A stretch of DNA of 64,000 nucleotides from Chitinophagaceae bacterium. GTDB lineage: Bacteria; Bacteroidota; Bacteroidia; Chitinophagales; Chitinophagaceae. A program made the translations under genes and the position numbers. Of this stretch, positions 8,956 through 19,400 are shown piece by piece. Location of the stretch: NCBI GenBank assembly GCA_019638595.1, contig JAHBTJ010000021.1, forward strand, positions 1-64,000. The letters run 5' to 3'. How positions within the stretch are numbered: position 1 is the first letter of the stretch; the number at the start of each line of letters is the position of its first letter. Under the pieces are notes generated by a model. The model was given only the letters and a program-made list of their open reading frames with translations, ran no database searches and had not been told where the DNA came from.

Positions 8956-10625
8956 TGAACCAGAAACTACCATACGAGAAACTGATTGCAGAAAAAATGC
9001 AGGAGCTTCCTGTGCCGGATGTCAATGCATCATGGCAACAAATGAAGCGCCGGCTGGATGAAGAGATGCCTTTTGAAGGCGGCTCCCAAAAACGCCCCGG
9101 CGGAAGCTGGTGGTGGAAAGGCGGACTGATTGTATTGGTGTCAGCAGGTATTGGAGCGCTTATTTTTTCCTATGCCCGCGGTGGCGCGGAAGAAAACATT
9201 GTAAAAGTAAGCTCACAGGAACAAACCATTATTATTGCAGAACAAAAAGAAACAATTACTCCTATAGATCAAAACTTTACACCTTCAACCAACCATAAAA
9301 ACAACCAGCCGAAAACCAACATAGCCGGTACAGATGCTCTCAGTTCCAACGGTTTAGCCGGCGCACCGGCAGCCAGTGACCCCGCTTCCATCAGCAAAAA
9401 AGAACCGGGAAAAAGCAATACAGGCAGGTTCAAAAAACCGGAAAGAAATGCTGCGGAGACAGATGAACAGCCGCTATCCCTGTTTACAGGCGCAACACCA
9501 TCAAACCATATCAAAAAGGTCCCCGGCAATACTTCAGTCGCCAAAGAAGAAAGCAACAGTATTAATAAAAACGCAGGTAACAATGCAGCATCAGAAATAA
9601 GTGAAGAACCTTTTGAACAGGTTGTAAATACTGCGTCCCCAAATAATGATCCCAATAGCTATACTGCCCCCGCTAACAGCAATGCTACTACTCAACAGCC
9701 ATATAACGACCCGGCTCCTGCATTAACCGGGACAACAGCTAATAACGAAAGTTATGTGATGGCATCCGTACCCAATGAAAATATTTTATACAGCAGCCAT
9801 CTGCTATCAACCGTTGCCGGCAGTCTTTCTGTACCTGCCGGCGTATGGCAGCTTCCGGATGTTACCGCGCAAAAAAAAGCCATCCTGAGGGAAATGCGCA
9901 AACAGGAAAGAAAGCAGGAAAGGGAACTGGCTAAGTCGTACCGTACCAGCAAATCGTTCTGGGGCGAACAACCCGACCGCTGGTTTGCTGCGGGAGTTGC
10001 TCCTTATCAAAATTTTTCTATAGGCAGCCAGCAAACGTATAACTACAATTCGGCCGGAAGCAAAAACATCGCCACCGATTATATACCTGCACCTTACTTT
10101 CAGTTACACATCACCAATAAGGTATATGTTTTGAGTGAGTTCCAGTTTAATGCGCCACAGTCAACACCATCGCTATTGCTGTCGCAAAAGCAGTTGACCG
10201 TACCCATGAATACTGTTGGCTACACAGAAAGCACCTACCTCCGCAAGCTGTATTATTTTAATATGCCGCTAAGCTTTTATTACAGTCCCGTTAAGAATTT
10301 TTACGTGGGCAGCGGTATGCAGTTTTCTTCATTTAACAGCGGACTGGCTTATACCGAACAACGTTCAGCGGATAACAATCTTATCCGCTCCGAAAATATT
10401 AAGATCAAAGACGATTCATTGTCGTCTAAAATTACCTCTTCCGAATGGCGTTACCTGTTCGATGCCAACTACTATGTAAACCGTTTCATGTTTGGTTTCC
10501 GCTATAACCAGGCATTAAACGACTTTGTAAGGATAAACAATTCACTTACCCCGATGCAGGCACGCAACCAGTCGTTCCAGCTTTACCTGAGGTACAATAT
10601 CATTGTAAGCGACAAAAGAAAATAA
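8955..10625 (+). CDS. Inner-membrane-anchored protein with beta-barrel-like C-terminus, likely partner of the sigma factor
   Basis: 556 residues in four parts. Residues 1-50 are a charged N-terminus with VPDVNASWQQMKRRLDEEMP, like short cytoplasmic tails of putative anti-sigma proteins. One membrane helix lies at about 56-72. Residues 90-290 are Asn/Ser/Pro/Thr-rich and look disordered. A basic coil near 308-325 leads to a 230-residue beta-rich region with alternating aromatic strands ending LYLRYNIIV, like small outer-membrane barrels. Coupled translation with the sigma gene suggests an anti-sigma role. Having an inner-membrane helix and a barrel-like domain in one chain is unusual; the barrel assignment is by pattern only. 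Confidence 0.65.
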   Translation: MNQKLPYEKLIAEKMQELPVPDVNASWQQMKRRLDEEMPFEGGSQKRPGGSWWWKGGLIVLVSAGIGALIFSYARGGAEENIVKVSSQEQTIIIAEQKETITPIDQNFTPSTNHKNNQPKTNIAGTDALSSNGLAGAPAASDPASISKKEPGKSNTGRFKKPERNAAETDEQPLSLFTGATPSNHIKKVPGNTSVAKEESNSINKNAGNNAASEISEEPFEQVVNTASPNNDPNSYTAPANSNATTQQPYNDPAPALTGTTANNESYVMASVPNENILYSSHLLSTVAGSLSVPAGVWQLPDVTAQKKAILREMRKQERKQERELAKSYRTSKSFWGEQPDRWFAAGVAPYQNFSIGSQQTYNYNSAGSKNIATDYIPAPYFQLHITNKVYVLSEFQFNAPQSTPSLLLSQKQLTVPMNTVGYTESTYLRKLYYFNMPLSFYYSPVKNFYVGSGMQFSSFNSGLAYTEQRSADNNLIRSENIKIKDDSLSSKITSSEWRYLFDANYYVNRFMFGFRYNQALNDFVRINNSLTPMQARNQSFQLYLRYNIIVSDKRK

Positions 10626-10825
10626 ACATTCTACAACAGCATAAGCATATTCCATGCAGCAGTGCGATGCCTTAAATAAAAATATGCCATACCAATAAAC
10701 ATCCAACACAGAACAACTGCATTTTAAGGTGGGTGGGTTCAATATATTTATTTATATTGTAGCATTAAAGTAACGATAAGGTATAAGCGATACCCTTACC
10801 ATTTGAATACCCAATCCCACTTGTT

Positions 10826-11707
10826 ATGAATCCTGGACTCATTTCAACTGTTCTGCTGCCGCTGGCACTTGCCATTATCATGTTTGGTCTTGGTTTATCA
10901 CTCCAAATTGTCGATTTCAAAAGAATATTCCGAAATCCTAAAGCTGTATTAACAGGTTCGTTTACCCAATTGATTTTACTACCCGCGTTGGGTTTTGTCA
11001 TTGCTGCTTTATTGCTATCAGGCAGTCCCGAATTGGCCATTGGATTGATCATTCTCGCCATGTGCCCCGGTGGTCCCACCGCCAACCTTATAACACATCT
11101 GGCCAACGGCGATACCGCATTGTGCATATCACTGACCGCCATTTCCAGCATTGTAAAAATTTTTACCATCCCGCTCATGGTAAATTATGCCATACAGCAA
11201 TACATGGGTTCCTCACCCGGTCTCCACCTGGATGTTGTGAGTTCTATATTGAAAATTGTTACCATTACCATCATTCCGGCAGCGCTGGGCATGCTGGTAA
11301 AAGCCAGGTTTCCGGCATTTGCAAGCGGTGCACAAAAGCCGGTTAAAATGCTGTCGGCAATATTTTTAGTGCTGGTGATCGTTGCGGCCATCATTCAGGA
11401 AAAAGATAAGATCGTTGAATCGTTTACCATTGCAGGGCCTGCGGCTTTATTATTAAATATTTCCGGGATGACCCTTGGTTACTTTATACCTAAAATTTTA
11501 AGTCTTCCTGTTTCGCAACGAATTACCATTAGTATTGAAACAAGTATCCAAAATGGCACTTTAGCTATTGCCATAGCCAGTAGTCCGCTCATGCTAAACA
11601 ATTCCACCATGGCCATTCCTGCGGTTGTGTACAGCATCATCATGTTTATTACCGCCGGAATTTTTGTAAGCTTCGTTAGCAGGAAAAGCAAAGCGGGTAG
11701 TAATTGA
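10826..11707 (+). CDS. Bile acid:sodium symporter (BASS) family transporter
   Basis: 293-residue membrane protein with eight to ten hydrophobic segments. The family signature is CPGGPTANLITHLANGDTAL near residues 79-98, followed by TAISSIVKIFTIP; the N-terminal half has FGLGLSLQIVDF. BASS proteins are sodium-coupled importers of organic anions such as bile acids or pantoate. No neighbour points to a substrate. The bile-salt-hydrolase-like gene is 9 kb away on the other strand, so I draw no functional link. The gene appears to stand alone with 200 bp upstream and 590 bp downstream. Confidence 0.88.
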   Translation: MNPGLISTVLLPLALAIIMFGLGLSLQIVDFKRIFRNPKAVLTGSFTQLILLPALGFVIAALLLSGSPELAIGLIILAMCPGGPTANLITHLANGDTALCISLTAISSIVKIFTIPLMVNYAIQQYMGSSPGLHLDVVSSILKIVTITIIPAALGMLVKARFPAFASGAQKPVKMLSAIFLVLVIVAAIIQEKDKIVESFTIAGPAALLLNISGMTLGYFIPKILSLPVSQRITISIETSIQNGTLAIAIASSPLMLNNSTMAIPAVVYSIIMFITAGIFVSFVSRKSKAGSN

Positions 11708-12296
11708 ATACGCGGTGACTGACCAAAAGGAGTAAGCAACTTCAACAACGCGTCCCTGTTCAGGAGATCTTTCGACTCCGCCAGGTTGCAATGACATATT
11801 ATTCAGCCTGTGTTTATCAACTGGTTATGAACTTCAATTTGTTGTTGCACAAACTCAGTTTTCCTTTCAACTATAAACCCTCTGCTTTTTTCTGTTACTT
11901 TTTTGCGGAAAAAAGTAACCAAAAAGCCCCGCCTGAATGACCAGTCGGGCAGGCGCCGGGAAATTATTACCGCAATTTCCCGGAACGCCGTGATTAAGCT
12001 TTTGTACTACTGTAAACTCAGCAACAGAGCCCTGATGCGTTCGCTGATAACTTAGCCGACTTAGGATACTTACAAATCAGAAAGCTGCGACAAACAAATG
12101 CAACATGTCACGGCTCTATGATTGATCTCACTAATTGTAACCTGGCAATGACATATCAGCTACCACCTTACCGTCACTTTGATGAATCCGCCGAAGGAGG
12201 ATGAAGAGAAATCTCCCTGAGCTTCACTCCGCCATGTTGCGCTCAAAATAACGGCGCTCTTTTGGCGAGTCTCATAAAAAATATTCCTTCACTTGT
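11708..12296. other. 589-bp convergent intergenic region with degenerate repeats
   Basis: No supported gene. It holds a perfect 11-bp inverted repeat GTTACTTTTTT-GCGG-AAAAAAGTAAC at 11894-11919, which may terminate transcription from either side, a half-copy of a dispersed repeat (GAGATCTTTCGACTCCGC to CAATGACA, about 11763-11795) and a degraded relative near 12205-12253. It separates the plus-strand transporter gene from the 3' end of PUL-A. Confidence 0.6.
11894..11919. terminator. Perfect GTTACTTTTTT inverted repeat
   Basis: Arms 11894-11904 and 11909-11919 are exact reverse complements around a GCGG loop. It sits between two convergent genes. The A/T runs lie inside the stem and not after it, so it is not a textbook intrinsic terminator; the motif recurs elsewhere in the window (7.3 kb, 33.7 kb) as a dispersed repeat. 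Confidence 0.5.
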
Positions 12297-13628
12297 TTAC
12301 CTCACAGGTTTTGTTGTACCATATCCGCTTCCTCCCCTGAACCATTTCCCGGCTTCGCCGGTAAGCCACAGGTAATAATCCGTATCAAGCCCGGCTTCAA
12401 TACCCACAAAACGTTTATCGCCATGCAAGGGAAGTTCTCCTTCTTTTGCACATTTGAATATAGCCGTACCTTCATCTATCTCGTCAAACATTGCCACATA
12501 CAAAGATCTTGCACCGGAAATCTTTGCACCGGCTACCTGTTTCCATAAAAAATCCCCTTTCAACCTGGGTATCGAATTATACTGAGTTTCATCGTCCTTA
12601 AGGTTACCCCAGCTAAAACCAGGGAAGACCAAAGGAACATAATCAATTTTATTGGTTGCACACCATTGTATGTCGCCCGCAAGCTCGGCGCCTGCAACAG
12701 TATTGTAGTTATCATTGCCGTAACGGCCAACAGCCCAGGGCATGATAATATCCGCTTTTTTGATCAGGTTATGCAATTGAAGATTGTTCTCGGTATCATT
12801 TTTTAAGCTACGCCAGTAATAAGGAACACCCAGCATTACCGATACTTTTTTGCGGGGGCCCTTCAGCTTATCTACCAACTGGTCTACATTGGCTATGGTA
12901 TACTTTCTGTTATCATTAAACCCAACGCCCCATAATACGACCAATGGCTTTTTATTATGCCTCAGGTATGTAGGATGTTTCACATTATCGAACAAGGAAA
13001 AAGTGGTTTGCAATTCATTCCAGTCCTGCTCTATATAGGCTACATCTTCGGGCGAACAGCCACTCAGATCGTACATGACGCAAACTGCTCGATCATATTT
13101 TTTTGCAGCTTTTAGCGCATTTTCAAGCACTTTGTTAAAATGCCTTTTGCCTGCCGCATTAGAGGGTTTGATTTCTACTACAAACCGCTGCATAAAAACG
13201 CCGTCTATTCCATACTCTTTCATCCATTTAAAATGCAGGTCTACACTTTCTTCATCATAAGGACTGTACAGCGGCGCGTTACTTCCATCTGCAAAACTAA
13301 AGGGCGAAGGATACGTTTTGGTATACTCCGCCATATCAGGCCAAAAATCAACTGATGAGCATCCGGGTGTAAAGCCTCCGCAACTGCCATTTTGATAATG
13401 ATACCATCCTCTGTCCGATCCATCGCCCTGGGCAGCAAACCATCCCTGGTAACCCGCCATCACAAGGTTAGTGTAAGATGTGTACAGGCAACCGGTTTCA
13501 TCATACACTATTTCTTCATTATTATTACCGCCACCCGGGGGATTTTGCGTGGAGGGCGTATTCTTTTTTGAGCATTGCAGCAGCAGCAAAGAAACGCCCA
13601 CCAGGCATGCCAGTCTTACATACTTCAT
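12297..13628 (-). CDS. GH71/GH99-like glycoside hydrolase lipoprotein (PUL-A)
   Basis: 443 residues. The lipobox ends at Cys19 (SLLLLQC), followed by a Ser/Pro/Gly-rich linker and a TIM-barrel domain. It opens with AGYQGWF and continues with DLHFKWMKEYGIDGVFMQRF and a late FDEIDEGT block in which E383 and E386 have the E-x-x-E spacing of the acid pair in GH99 endo-alpha-mannanases (WxEWHEGT-type). Members of the related GH71 clan cleave alpha-1,3-glucans, so the linkage is not certain; the GH92 gene in the same cluster favours alpha-mannosides. Surface lipoprotein placement fits an endo-acting enzyme that starts polymer breakdown. It is separated from the DUF3823 gene by a 140-bp inverted-repeat element. 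Confidence 0.75.
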   Translation of the reverse strand: MKYVRLACLVGVSLLLLQCSKKNTPSTQNPPGGGNNNEEIVYDETGCLYTSYTNLVMAGYQGWFAAQGDGSDRGWYHYQNGSCGGFTPGCSSVDFWPDMAEYTKTYPSPFSFADGSNAPLYSPYDEESVDLHFKWMKEYGIDGVFMQRFVVEIKPSNAAGKRHFNKVLENALKAAKKYDRAVCVMYDLSGCSPEDVAYIEQDWNELQTTFSLFDNVKHPTYLRHNKKPLVVLWGVGFNDNRKYTIANVDQLVDKLKGPRKKVSVMLGVPYYWRSLKNDTENNLQLHNLIKKADIIMPWAVGRYGNDNYNTVAGAELAGDIQWCATNKIDYVPLVFPGFSWGNLKDDETQYNSIPRLKGDFLWKQVAGAKISGARSLYVAMFDEIDEGTAIFKCAKEGELPLHGDKRFVGIEAGLDTDYYLWLTGEAGKWFRGGSGYGTTKPVR

Positions 13629-13670
13629 AACATATTTTTGATTGTATCAAAGAGTACGGGAAAAGGATAC

Positions 13671-13812
13671 GAGGCTGTCTCAAAAGATCGTCATTGCGAT
13701 CCGCCGTGGCGGAGAAGCAATCTGTTACACATAAATTCATATCATTCAATGAGATTGCTTCGGTCGTTCCTCCCTCGCAAAGACGTTCAACGGTCTTTTT
13801 GGTCAGCCCCTC
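13671..13812. mobile_element. MITE-like inverted-repeat element inside PUL-A
   Basis: About 142 bp with matching ends. CGTCATTGCGA (13689-13699) pairs with TCGCAAAGACG (13775-13785, one mismatch) and GAAGCAATCT (13714-13723) is an exact reverse complement of AGATTGCTTC (13752-13761). Outer ends GAGGCTG and CAGCCCCTC also pair imperfectly. The left arm holds a perfect TCCGCC-GT-GGCGGA hairpin (13700-13713). It has no coding potential and lies between two genes of one apparent operon, so it is probably an insertion of a non-autonomous repeat. Confidence 0.65.
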
Positions 13813-13814
13813 TT

Positions 13815-14495
13815 TTAAATGGTTATTTTAACCGGCGCGATATAATTTAATTTGGCTTCGCCGATATCTATCAAAGCCCCTACCCGGAAATAATAATCAT
13901 TACCCGGTTTCAGCAATGAACTTTGCGAAGGAAGGTCTATCTCCAGCGTATATATATGTGCAGGATCAGGAACCGCATTGATCTGCTGCTCGGCTGCCAC
14001 CATCCTCATAGGCTCGCCTACACGTGAATCAGCATGTGCATACAAACCTATCTTTCTTACATTGTTGATAACTGTTTGCTCCAGCGAAAATGTGGCGGTT
14101 ACCTTATCACCAGACCGGGTGATGCTGCCATTTTTGATCCGTATATAAGGAGTAACCGTAAAATCGAGCGTAGTTTTTCCATTGATGCTTACTTCCTGCG
14201 GAGCTACCTCAACAAAATTACCCCGCTTTGGCTGTACCGTATAGGTATTGGAAAACAACAGGCTATTCTCATATGTTCCATCTGTTTTTACAATAAGATA
14301 CTGTGGCTCTACAGGATCGTATCCATGCTCAAGGAGTTCAATCTGTGTACCGCGAATAATATCCTGTTGTACCAGTTCACCGGTTTGTGCGTCTATAAAC
14401 CTGCCTGATAACCCGGCAGTGGGTCCGTCATAATTGTCTTTTTTGCAGGATGCCATTAACAGGGTAATGCAAAAAAGCAAATAAATTCTTTTCAT
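13815..14495 (-). CDS. DUF3823 domain lipoprotein (PUL-A)
   Basis: 226 residues with a lipobox ending at Cys17 (LLMASC). The mature protein has a carboxypeptidase-regulatory-like beta domain (GLSGRFIDAQTGELVQQD...GTQIELLEHGY) and a second beta domain, the arrangement of DUF3823 proteins. These are encoded directly after SusD genes and occupy the place of SusE/SusF surface glycan-binding proteins, so carbohydrate binding is likely but inferred from position. The stop codon lies two bases from the inverted-repeat element downstream. The gap to the SusD gene is 68 bp. Confidence 0.85.
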   Translation of the reverse strand: MKRIYLLFCITLLMASCKKDNYDGPTAGLSGRFIDAQTGELVQQDIIRGTQIELLEHGYDPVEPQYLIVKTDGTYENSLLFSNTYTVQPKRGNFVEVAPQEVSINGKTTLDFTVTPYIRIKNGSITRSGDKVTATFSLEQTVINNVRKIGLYAHADSRVGEPMRMVAAEQQINAVPDPAHIYTLEIDLPSQSSLLKPGNDYYFRVGALIDIGEAKLNYIAPVKITI

Positions 14496-14563
14496 TCGTA
14501 TAACTTGTTATGGTTATTAATATATCGCTGAATGTGCTGTAACATTCGGCGTACGTTTTTCTT

Positions 14564-16471
14564 TTAATACTGCGGGTTTTGTACCAGGTCGTTTGAACCG
14601 ATACCTGGTATATAGCGGTAATATGCACGAGGCTCAAATGTCCTGGTGTTGGTATTAGGCACATTAACCCGTACAAAAATGTATTTCTCTTCCGGCAAAG
14701 CACGCAGATCCCGCAGTGGTAAAATGGCGTGCATATAGCGATTGTTAAACTCCGTATGAAATTCTCTTCTGCGGATAAGATCCCAAAAGCGTTTATTTTC
14801 AAACGCCAGTTCCACTCTTCTTTCTCTTTGCACATTTTCCGGTGTAAGCGCAATATCTGTGATATGCCCGGCTCTTTTACGGATATCGTTGAGCGCCTGT
14901 GCCGCCAGCGATGCATCGCCGCTACCGCTTTCAACTACGGCTTCAGCATAATTCAGCAATACCTCAGCGTAACGCAGCTCAATAAAGTCGGTAGTGCCCT
15001 GGTTCCAGCCGGGTGCCACAGGTTTATTTTCGTCGAGGAATTTTTTAAAAGAGAAGCCGGTACGTGTATTGTTGCCGCCATACGTATCAAACCCTGAATA
15101 CTGGCCGGGAGTGGCTGCGCCATAGGTATAATAGGTAGTACCACTAATAGTGACCTGGTCGTTGGTGCGGATAACGGCACTTCCGTCGGGCTTTACAAAG
15201 CCTGCCTGGATGATGATCTCCGTATTCTTCCACATGGTTTGTGGTAACACCGCTGTGCCCCACAGGCGTGCATCTTTATTCAGGAAGATATCGTGCGGTG
15301 TATTGTAACGGATATAATCTTTAGATACGTTATAACCATTATAATCATTTACATTTCCATCTGTAGTGGTTGCCACCGGCGCGCTGGAACCGGGGTTATC
15401 ATACGACTCATATGTATCTACGAGATCGAGCGAAGGATTCATTCTTCCGGGATGCGGCCAGCCGTTGGCAAGCTGGGCGGGCTGGTACCATATATCATAG
15501 TTTTGCCCGTTGCCATTGCCTGGTATGGCGTAACCTTTTATGAGCATAACTTCCGGGCTTGCTTCATTAGGATTTTGAAACAACTGCTGGTAGTTTTCTG
15601 CCGCATCGTCCCGGTCGGCAGGATTGGCGCGAAACAGCCCGTACCTACCGGATTGTATAATAGCTTCTGCCGCGGCAATACACTGGTTATAATATCCGTT
15701 TGCTAACGATGCATCCAGACCAACCAGCTTTGCTGTAACAGCATCTCCGGATAAAGGAGCGCGGTTACCGAACTTTGCCAGCGAGGCCGCATGCAGGGCT
15801 GCTCGTGATTTTAATGCCAGCGCAATCCATTTGTTGGCACGGCGGGTATCTGTACTGCTTTCCGTTAAATTGTTTCCTGCCTGGTCCAGCAGCTCCATCA
15901 CGTAATCCCATGTTTCCTGCTCGGTGCTTCTTGGTACTTTTATACTTTCAACGGTTCCATCGTACTGCTGCGATTGTTTCATCAACGGTACTCCCCCGTA
16001 TCTTTTAGCAAGCGCAAAATAGGCGTATCCTTTAATAAAAGCGCTTTCCCCAACCAGGGCAGCACGGTCTGTCTCGCTAACATCAAGCGTGGGAATAACA
16101 TCAATCAGCATATTCACATCCCGGATCAGCTTAAAGCCATTATCCCACCATTGAAAATCATCATTGCCTAAAAAATCGCCGAACTCACTATGCACCGCTT
16201 CATCGGTAGCCATAGCAGGTGCAAAGCCACCGTTGTTTACATCTCCTGTTCCGGGACTGCTGTTCCAACGGAACCCCTGCCGGAAAAATGTAAAATCTTC
16301 TATAGGCAACTGGTAATACAGGTTGGCCATGTAAACTTTAACACCCTCGGGATTACCAAAAATTACATTAGCCGTAAGCCTGTCGGTAGGTTCTATATCA
16401 AGCACCTTGCTGCAGCCCGCACTAAATATCAGGGTTGCCAGTAACAGTATTTTTATTGCAGATCGTATCAT
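14564..16471 (-). CDS. SusD/RagB family outer-membrane lipoprotein (PUL-A)
   Basis: 635 residues, lipobox ending at Cys20 (LIFSAGC), then VLDIEPTDRLT typical of SusD N-termini. It has the TPR-like helical body with the conserved FIKGYAYFALAKRYGGVPLM block and the C-terminal RRVELAFENKRFWDLIRRREF block. SusD proteins are the lid on the SusC barrel and bind glycan at the cell surface. The gene follows the SusC gene with an 10-bp gap, so both are in one operon. The length is somewhat above average because of insertions in the ligand-binding face. Confidence 0.95.
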   Translation of the reverse strand: MIRSAIKILLLATLIFSAGCSKVLDIEPTDRLTANVIFGNPEGVKVYMANLYYQLPIEDFTFFRQGFRWNSSPGTGDVNNGGFAPAMATDEAVHSEFGDFLGNDDFQWWDNGFKLIRDVNMLIDVIPTLDVSETDRAALVGESAFIKGYAYFALAKRYGGVPLMKQSQQYDGTVESIKVPRSTEQETWDYVMELLDQAGNNLTESSTDTRRANKWIALALKSRAALHAASLAKFGNRAPLSGDAVTAKLVGLDASLANGYYNQCIAAAEAIIQSGRYGLFRANPADRDDAAENYQQLFQNPNEASPEVMLIKGYAIPGNGNGQNYDIWYQPAQLANGWPHPGRMNPSLDLVDTYESYDNPGSSAPVATTTDGNVNDYNGYNVSKDYIRYNTPHDIFLNKDARLWGTAVLPQTMWKNTEIIIQAGFVKPDGSAVIRTNDQVTISGTTYYTYGAATPGQYSGFDTYGGNNTRTGFSFKKFLDENKPVAPGWNQGTTDFIELRYAEVLLNYAEAVVESGSGDASLAAQALNDIRKRAGHITDIALTPENVQRERRVELAFENKRFWDLIRRREFHTEFNNRYMHAILPLRDLRALPEEKYIFVRVNVPNTNTRTFEPRAYYRYIPGIGSNDLVQNPQY

Positions 16472-16481
16472 AAATTATTGT

Positions 16482-19400
16482 TTAGAAGGTTACGTTCAAA
16501 CCAAAATTGTAGTTTTTGGTAAGCGGGTAATTGAACCCTGCATTAAATAATCCTTCCAGTCTTTCCGGATCGAAAGGTTTTACAAACTCGTCGGCAAACG
16601 TTAAGAGGTTAAAGCCGTTTGCATACACGCGTATTTTTTGAATACCCGCGGCTTTGTACAAACGCGGACTGATCGTATACCCCAGCTCAATGCTCTTCAG
16701 ACGGAGGTAAGAAGCATCTTTTCTCCAGATGGAGCTTTCTTTATACATGCTGCCCACGTCGGCAATAAACCTGCTGGCAGGCCATTTACCGGGTATCCAT
16801 TCGCTTTTGCTGTCGTAAGGATCAGAAAGATGCCACCTGTCGTAAAAATAGGCAGGCGTATTGCCCCTGAAAGCCATCACCTCTGCATATACTTCATTAA
16901 ACCTTACGGTATACATGGCTGCCCCCTGGAAAAGAACATTTAAGTCAAATCCTTCGTATGCTGCATTTAATGTAAAGCCATAGTTGATCCTTGGATTTTT
17001 GCGTCCGCCGGCATTCAGGTCTGAATTATTGCCAACAGCGCCTGTAAAAATGGGCAACATATCATTGCCATCTACTACGCCATCGTTATTGATGTCCGCA
17101 TATTTAAAATCGCCGGGCAGCTCACGTATATTGGCCTGGTCGCCATTCTGCAGCGGGTAGTTGGCAATTTCTTCGAAGCTCTGGAATTGACCCACATACG
17201 TATAGCCCCATACAATATCATTAAAGCGATAATCACTGCCGTTCTTCCACCTGTTATAACTATTGGTATAGGGTCCTCTCTCCTGGTAGCGGTTCATGGT
17301 ACGGGCATAATTAAAGTTGCCGCTTATGCCGTAAGAAAATTTACCAATACGGTTGTTATGATTAAGGGTGAACTCAATGCCCTGCGTGCGATCGCTGTTC
17401 AGGTTTTCATCAGGCAGGGTTGTGCCGAATGTGTTGGGAAGCGACAGGTTTCTTTTTGCGGGCCATCCTGTCCTGTCTCTGCGGTACACATCAATTTCAA
17501 CATTCAGCTTGTTCCATAAACCTATTTCCAACCCAATGTCTGAATGTGTAGCGGTAACCCATGTAAGAGCGGGGTTTACCAAGCCCGGAGCCTGCGCACC
17601 GGTAGTAAGCGTTCCGTTCGAGAATTCGTAAGAACCACCTCCGCTTAAAGGAAATCCCACGATCCATTGGAATGGCCCGCCGGCTTCCTGCCCCACTTCT
17701 CCAAATGAACCTTTCAATTTGAGGTTAGAGATAAAAGAAAGATTATTCCTGATAAAATTCTCTTCAGATATTCTCCAGCCTGCGCTTACAATAGGGAAAA
17801 AGCCCCAACGCGCCTGGGGAGGATAGGCGTAAGTGCCCATATAACGAAAAGCCAGTTCCACCAGGTATTTTTTATCGAAATCGTAGTTAAACCTTCCCAG
17901 CAACGATTGATATGCCCGCTGGTATTCATTACCACCTGTGGAAATACCCAGCACGTTAAGGCTGGCTCTGTCTATCTGGTCAATAGTATAAAAGCCATCA
18001 TAGCTTCTGCGCAGGTTAGCATTCCTGCCCCATTCTTTTTTCTGTTCAAAAGCTACAAGAGCAGATACATTATGCTTACCGGCAAAACTATTGCCATAGT
18101 TAATCTGCGTTTGGTAAGTGAGCTGGTTGTAATTGTCAAATCCCTGGCTGATGCCTGAAGAAGTACCGGCTCTCTGTAAGCTTGGTATATAATCCCCATT
18201 GGCAAAGCTGTATAAAGTATAGGGTTTGGATACGTCTTTACCCTGGTAGTTATTGATATCATAGGATGCCACGCCTCTTAACGACAAACCTTCTACATAA
18301 GGAATATTGAGCGTTAGCGCAAAAGAAGAAACGAGGTTACGGTTCACTGTTTCACTATAACCCGTAATATCCTTATCCGAAAGGATCAGCGGGTTTTGGT
18401 TACTGGGTGTTACCACTGTGGGGTAGCGGGGATCATCGTTGATATAAGGCTTTTCAGTAGGCAGGGTTACACGTGTGCCTTTAAAAATATTGAAAAAGTT
18501 TTCTCCGGGCGTATAACGGTTGTCGTAACGTCCGCCGATCAATACTTCCACCTTCAGGTTTTTTACGAGCTCGGTAGTAAGGTTCAGGCGCATAGTGTAC
18601 CGTTTATACCCCATATCGTTGCTGCGTAAAAAGCTTTTTTCATCTATATAACCAAGGCTCATGTAATACTGGGTTTTTTCATTGCCACCCGAAGCCGAAA
18701 GGTTATGCTGTTGCTGATTAGCTGTATTCTTCATGGTAACATCGTACCAGTCGGTACTTTCATAACCCGGCGCGCCATCAATATATTTTTGTATTTCCTC
18801 CTGGCTTAAAAAAGGAGTGCCGGTAGAAAACAGTTGCGCTTCATTACGCATTTGTATCCATTCGGCGGCAGAAGCCATGCGTGGTACATCGGTAGGCTTC
18901 ATAATACCGTATACGCCATTATAATTAAAGCTGGCTTTCCCTTTGCTTCCTTTTTTGGTGGTAACTATAATTACACCATTGGCGGAGTTAAATCCGTAAA
19001 TAGCAGCGGAAGCATCTTTCAGCACTGATATGCTTTCTATGTCTTCCGGGTTCATACGCTGAAAATCACCGGCATTATCCCTGATGATACCATCAATTAC
19101 ATACAAAGGACTGCCGAACCCCCTGATGTTGATCATATTGTCGAACGTACCGGGCTCACCGCCTAACTGGCGTATTTGTAACCCTGCTACTTTACCCTGC
19201 AGCTTTTGGGCAAGGCCTACATTGGTAGAAGTTTGAATTTCCTTATTGGTGATATTACTAACGGCTCCGGTCAGGGTTTCTTTCCTTTTGGTACCGTATC
19301 CTACCACTACCACTTCGCCCAGGTCGCTGTTGGCGGGCAGCATTGTGATCGTAATAACATCCCTGCCCCTGATACTTTCCACCACATCGGCCATGCCCAC

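Noticed and set aside
708-11707. Functional link between the bile-salt-hydrolase-like enzyme and the BASS transporter
   Set aside because: The genes are 9 kb apart on opposite strands, and both families include many members unrelated to bile acids.
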